Below are positions 60,141 through 64,000 of a DNA stretch of 64,000 nucleotides, piece by piece. The DNA lies in assembly GCF_003987345.1 (NCBI RefSeq), contig NZ_PIPP01000001.1:744001-808000 (forward strand), written 5' to 3'. This DNA comes from Aliidiomarina shirensis. Its GTDB lineage: Bacteria > Pseudomonadota > Gammaproteobacteria > Enterobacterales > Alteromonadaceae. The translations under genes were made by a program, and so were the position numbers. A model generated the notes under the pieces. The model was not told the DNA's origin and ran no database searches. It worked only from the letters and a program-made list of their open reading frames with translations. How positions within the stretch are numbered: the first letter of the stretch is position 1; each line of letters starts with the position of its first letter.

Positions 60141-62003
60141 TTACAGACGGCGCTCAATAGTAGCTTTAGCTTTTAACGCATCCATAACCGCACGATAAGC
60201 TAATTCAGCATATTGGCTTTCTAATTGACGCTTAGAACGCTCAGCATCCTCTGCGTCGACAACGCCTGGCTGCATATTGGTTAACTCGATAACCGCAGCA
60301 TCACCATTACTAAGGGTTACTTGCGCGTATACTGGGCTATCAGACACAGGCATTCTAAATAATTGCTGACGTACCGCACCCGGCAAGTTACTACCAAAAC
60401 GAGAAGCTGATTCAATATCGACAAATTCGATATCTGCCACATTATCGCCAGCCTCTACCATCGCCAAAATTTCTTGGGCACGTTCCGCGGCGAGTGCTTC
60501 TGCTTTATCAGCGCTTAAATACGCTTCGATATCAGTACGTACATCTTCTAAAGCAAGTACTTGCGGTGCTAGATACTCCGATGAGCGCACCACAAGGCTT
60601 CGATCGTCCAACTCAATCAGCTCTGAGTTCAAACCACGCTCACTTACATCGTCAGAAAATGCTTGCTGAAGTAGGTTAGCGTCGTCGAAACCTTCTACTG
60701 GTTCATTGCGGCTAATCCAAGGTGAAGTTTGCACAGTTAAGCCAAGCGCTGCCGCTGCTTCATCTAAGGTGTTATCCACCTCAAAAGAAATCCGAGCCAA
60801 TTCTTGCTGTTGCTCAAAGTAAACACGTTCAGCTTCTGCTTGCGCAATATTAGCGCGGATATCATCCGCTACGTCGGCAAAACTTGTGCTTTCTGCTTCA
60901 GTAAGGTCAGTCAGTTTGATTAAATGAAAACCAAATTCTGAACGAACCACATCAGATACATCGCCTTCAGCTGCAAGCGCAAAGCCAGCGTCTTCTAGGT
61001 CAGGATCTAATGTATCACGCTCCAATAACCCTAATTCGCCGCCATCTTCACCTGAAAATATATCATCAGATTCGGTTGCCGCTAATTCAGCAAAGTCTTC
61101 ACCTGCTTCTAAGCGCGATTGAATCTCACGAATGCGTTCTAATGCTGCATCTTCATTGTCACCAAACTCTACCAAGATATGTGCAATAGAGCGCGATTCT
61201 TCACTACGAAAAGACGCTGGGTTAGCATCATAGTAAGCGCGAACTTCTGCATCATCGACATCAATTGATTCGAGAACATCGGTGAAACTAAGCTCTACAT
61301 AAGCTAACTTAATGCGTTCTTCTTGACGGAAAGCATCTTGGTTTTCGTAATAAAACTCTTCGATTTCAGCGTCGCTTAACTCCACAAGATCCATGTAGTC
61401 ATCTGCTGAAACTAAAGCGTAGCGGCCACTCCGGCGTTCATTTTGCAGTACTTGCAAGCGTTCGCTTTCATTGTCTAATACAAACTCGCTACCAAATGCG
61501 CCCTGCATTAATGCAACGCGATTCATTTGCAACTGCAGATAGTCACGGAACGCAGTTGGTGTAAAGTCAGCTGAATTCAACTGACGAAGATAAGCATCAT
61601 TGCTGAATTGACCGTTAATCTGAAATTCAGGCATTTGCCGAATTGCATTTCGCAGCGCGTCGGCTGATTGCGATAAGTTCATATCGCTGGCAAGTTGTAC
61701 AGCTAGCTCTTCTTCGATCATCTGTTCGAGCACACCAACACGCATTTCACGCATGTAGGTTTCATCTGCAGCAAGCATTTCGAACATTTCACCGAACTGC
61801 TGTTCCATTCTCGCCCGTTGGCCTTGATAAGCACGGTCGAAATCAGCACGAGAAATTTCTTTGTCGTTCACTTTAGCAGCGTAATCATCAACACTACCAC
61901 CGAGGTAAGCACTCACCCCAGTAAACGCAAAAGCAAGAATAATTATAAACAGGATGGTTTTTACCACCGGGCCCTGTGTGCCCTCACGTATCCTATCGAG
62001 CAT
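60141..62003 (-). CDS. ppiD: Periplasmic chaperone / peptidyl-prolyl isomerase PpiD
   Basis: PpiD is an inner-membrane-anchored SurA-like chaperone that meets proteins leaving SecYEG. The 620-residue product has one N-terminal transmembrane helix (about 16-34), a SurA_N-like helical domain, a central parvulin domain (about residues 260-360; SIAHILVEFG, GELGLLERDTLDP, VVRSEFGFHLIKL) and a C-terminal helical part. The ATG at 62003 gives the family start, matching the E. coli MMDSLR region. The lon-hupB-ppiD order is that of E. coli. Confidence 0.95.
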   Translation of the reverse strand: MLDRIREGTQGPVVKTILFIIILAFAFTGVSAYLGGSVDDYAAKVNDKEISRADFDRAYQGQRARMEQQFGEMFEMLAADETYMREMRVGVLEQMIEEELAVQLASDMNLSQSADALRNAIRQMPEFQINGQFSNDAYLRQLNSADFTPTAFRDYLQLQMNRVALMQGAFGSEFVLDNESERLQVLQNERRSGRYALVSADDYMDLVELSDAEIEEFYYENQDAFRQEERIKLAYVELSFTDVLESIDVDDAEVRAYYDANPASFRSEESRSIAHILVEFGDNEDAALERIREIQSRLEAGEDFAELAATESDDIFSGEDGGELGLLERDTLDPDLEDAGFALAAEGDVSDVVRSEFGFHLIKLTDLTEAESTSFADVADDIRANIAQAEAERVYFEQQQELARISFEVDNTLDEAAAALGLTVQTSPWISRNEPVEGFDDANLLQQAFSDDVSERGLNSELIELDDRSLVVRSSEYLAPQVLALEDVRTDIEAYLSADKAEALAAERAQEILAMVEAGDNVADIEFVDIESASRFGSNLPGAVRQQLFRMPVSDSPVYAQVTLSNGDAAVIELTNMQPGVVDAEDAERSKRQLESQYAELAYRAVMDALKAKATIERRL

Positions 62004-62045
62004 CGTTTTACTCTTTCCACCAGCTATTGTTGAACCATCAACATG

Positions 62046-62071
62046 AAAAAAGCGCATCGGAAGATGCGCTT
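62046..62071 (-). terminator. Intrinsic terminator after hupB
   Basis: AAGCGCATC and GATGCGCTT pair perfectly over 9 bp around GGAA and are followed by a T run on the minus strand. Confidence 0.88.
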
Positions 62072-62134
62072 CTTGCAGTCATCTCGTCGCGAAGTATATC
62101 ACAGTTTTCGCGGCGGTTTTAAAATGCTTACTTC

Positions 62135-62407
62135 TTAGTTTACCGCATCTTTTAGTGCTTTACCGGCTTTGAAAGCTGGTACTTTAGCAGCAGAGATTTG
62201 GATTGTTTGGCCAGTTTGTGGGTTACGGCCTGTGCGAGCAGAACGCTCACGAACAGTGAAAGTGCCGAAACCTACTAATGCTACTTGGTCATCACTTTTA
62301 AGAGCTTCAGTAACAGTACTGATAAAAGAATCAAGTGCGCGTCCAGCAGCTGCTTTTGAAAGTTCTGCGTCTGCTGCGATTTTGTCAATTAGCTGAGACT
62401 TATTCAC
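62135..62407 (-). CDS. hupB: DNA-binding protein HU-beta
   Basis: HU bends DNA and compacts the nucleoid. The 90-residue product (90 in E. coli) has the conserved start [32 protein letters not shown] (the arm that grips DNA) and a Lys-rich end. The start is GTG at 62407 with AAGGGG 8 bases upstream. A good promoter lies at 62472. Confidence 0.97.
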   Translation of the reverse strand: MNKSQLIDKIAADAELSKAAAGRALDSFISTVTEALKSDDQVALVGFGTFTVRERSARTGRNPQTGQTIQISAAKVPAFKAGKALKDAVN

Positions 62408-62471
62408 AGTGTCATCCCCTTAGATTGTTATTATGGAGTTTTTTAGTTCCATTAAAAATAGTACAGACAAG

Positions 62472-62500
62472 TTTATAACAAGCTTATACCATTAGTTCAA
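62472..62500 (-). promoter_or_regulatory. Sigma-70 promoter of hupB
   Basis: On the minus strand TTGAAC (62495-62500) and TATAAA (62472-62477) are 17 bases apart. Confidence 0.7.
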
Positions 62501-62636
62501 GCATTTGAAAATGCTATTTTGAGTTACCCTACCACTCCGCATGCCTTTGTTGGCAAGGGCGGGCACTAGACTCTAGGCTATCACAGTGATTTTGGATGAA
62601 AAGCATTTTTTCGCTTTAAATTAACAATTTTTACGT

Positions 62637-62660
62637 AAAGAGGCTGAGAACAGCCTCTTT
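62637..62660 (-). terminator. Terminator-like hairpin after lon
   Basis: AAAGAGGCTG and CAGCCTCTTT pair over 10 bp around AGAA. The T tract after it on the minus strand is interrupted, so termination may be partial. Confidence 0.65.
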
Positions 62661-62674
62661 AGGTACCATAAAAA

Positions 62675-64000
62675 TCACTCTTTCTCTTTATTTTTCTGAA
62701 GCTTATAAGGATCTTCAGCCATAGCAAGGCGGAGTACGTCATCTATCCATTGAACTGGAAAAATTTCGAGATCTGCCTTTACATTGTCCGCAATTTCCTT
62801 CAAATCACGTTCATTGTCCTTTGGAATCAACACTCGTTTGATGCCACCACGGTGCGCTGCTAGGAGTTTTTCTTTCAATCCACCGATAGCTAACACCTCT
62901 CCACGCAATGTGATTTCACCCGTCATGGCGACATCAGCCCGCACAGGTTTGTTGGTCAAAGACGAAACCAACGAAGTAACCATCGCGATACCCGCGCTGG
63001 GGCCATCTTTAGGTGTGGCGCCTTCGGGTACGTGAACGTGAATATCCCGCTTCTCGTGAAAGTCATTGGCGATTCCCAAGCCTTCGGCTCGACTTCTAAC
63101 CACTGTCATCGCCGTGCTAATGGATTCCTTCATAACATCACCAAGAGAGCCGGTGCACACTACTTTGCCTTTGCCGGTTACGTTCGTCGCTTCAATGGTT
63201 AATAGATCCCCACCTACTTGTGTCCACGCTAAACCAGTAACTTGGCCAATTTGATTTTCATCTTCCGCCTTACCAAAATCAAATCGTTGAACACCAAGGA
63301 AATCCTCAAGATTGTCTTGATTAATGGTTACTTTTTTCAGTTTCTTGTCCAACAAAATGCGGCGTACTGATTTACGGCATAGCGTAGAAATTTCACGCTC
63401 TAAATTCCGAACGCCCGCTTCCCGCGTGTAATAACGGATAATGCCAAGAATTGCATCATCGGTAATATCCACTTCACCCTTACGTAAACCATTGCGCTCA
63501 AGTTGCTTTTCTAATAGGTGGCGTTTCGCGATATTCAACTTTTCGTCTTCTGTGTAGCCAGAAAGGCGAATAACTTCCATCCGATCGAGCAATGGCGCAG
63601 GAATATTCATGCTATTAGAAGTAGCAACAAACATGGTATCGGAAAGATCGTAATCAACTTCTAGATAGTGATCGTTAAACGCATTGTTTTGCTCAGGATC
63701 GAGCACTTCTAACAAAGCAGAAGAAGGGTCGCCGCGCATATCCGAAGCCATTTTATCTATTTCATCAAGTAAAAACAGTGGGTTACGAACCTCAACCTTG
63801 GCCATTTTCTGCATCAATTTACCGGGCATCGAACCAATATAGGTACGGCGATGGCCGCGAATTTCAGCTTCATCACGAACACCACCAAGCGCCATACGCA
63901 CGTACTTACGCCCCGTAGCCTTGGCTATTGATTGCCCTAATGATGTTTTACCAACACCTGGTGGCCCCACTAAACACAAAATAGGCCCACGAACTTTCTT
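62675..64000 (-). CDS. lon: Lon protease, C-terminal part (5' end outside window)
   Basis: Lon is the ATP-dependent serine protease that removes abnormal proteins and regulators. About 441 of roughly 785 residues are in the window, and the frame is open to the right edge. Visible are Walker A GPPGVGKT, Walker [11 protein letters not shown], and the proteolytic domain with the catalytic serine motif PKDGPSAG and the downstream Lys in GLKEKLLAA. The start codon and N-terminal substrate domain are missing. hupB lies downstream, as in E. coli. Confidence 0.97.
   Translation of the reverse strand, partial: KKVRGPILCLVGPPGVGKTSLGQSIAKATGRKYVRMALGGVRDEAEIRGHRRTYIGSMPGKLMQKMAKVEVRNPLFLLDEIDKMASDMRGDPSSALLEVLDPEQNNAFNDHYLEVDYDLSDTMFVATSNSMNIPAPLLDRMEVIRLSGYTEDEKLNIAKRHLLEKQLERNGLRKGEVDITDDAILGIIRYYTREAGVRNLEREISTLCRKSVRRILLDKKLKKVTINQDNLEDFLGVQRFDFGKAEDENQIGQVTGLAWTQVGGDLLTIEATNVTGKGKVVCTGSLGDVMKESISTAMTVVRSRAEGLGIANDFHEKRDIHVHVPEGATPKDGPSAGIAMVTSLVSSLTNKPVRADVAMTGEITLRGEVLAIGGLKEKLLAAHRGGIKRVLIPKDNERDLKEIADNVKADLEIFPVQWIDDVLRLAMAEDPYKLQKNKEKE

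Overview
The window is an almost gap-free block of housekeeping genes from a gammaproteobacterial chromosome. Protein sequences and gene order resemble Alteromonadales, and the Idiomarina group (Idiomarina, Pseudidiomarina, Aliidiomarina) is my best guess. That placement rests on protein resemblance and on a mix of E. coli-like order with insertions (mltB after rodA, tpiA beside glmM, a Bat/VWA operon). No rRNA, CRISPR array, insertion sequence or complete prophage is visible. No stretch longer than 300 bases lacks a gene.

Layout. 1-8827 (+): end of rlmH, then the rod-shape and cell-wall cluster mrdA, mrdB, mltB, rlpA, dacA, then ybeD and the lipoate genes lipB-lipA. 8936-11377 (+): a secreted S9 peptidase, convergent with the next block. 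11434-23146 (-): the long secG, tRNA-Leu, tRNA-fMet, rimP, nusA, infB, rbfA, truB, rpsO, pnp, nlpI expression block. It ends in an unrecognised membrane-anchored zinc metalloprotease gene just downstream of nlpI. 23150-28964 (-): tpiA, glmM, folP, ftsH, rlmE. 29127-30372: yhbY and a small divergent pair of phage-type regulators sharing a clear operator. 30508-37711 (-): a DAACS symporter, dapB, carA, carB, greA. 37836-42759 (-): an M48 lipoprotein, then dnaJ, dnaK and grpE. 42955-49042 (+): nadK, recN, bamE and an M16 protease. 49045-52827 (-): a small membrane protein and fadJ-fadI. 52951-59993 (+): a MoxR/DUF58/DUF4381/VWA/VWA-TPR/BatD operon. 60141-64000 (-): ppiD, hupB and the C-terminal part of lon.

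Regulatory sequence can be read directly in several places. There are sigma-32 type promoters before grpE, dnaK and rlmE-ftsH, and a LexA box before recN. A FadR-like palindrome lies before fadI, and strong sigma-70 promoters precede tRNA-fMet, rpsO and hupB. Tandem hairpins separate tRNA-fMet from rimP, and intrinsic terminators close most units. Many genes have GTG or TTG starts, chosen here from Shine-Dalgarno spacing and family N-termini.

The most novel-looking items are the metalloprotease coupled to nlpI (11434-12393) and the two-gene phage-type switch with an 11-bp perfect inverted repeat plus a third half-site (29515-30372). An unexplained second palindrome in the fadI/moxR intergenic region and the carB-greA translational overlap are also worth a look. 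Everything else is well-known core machinery.
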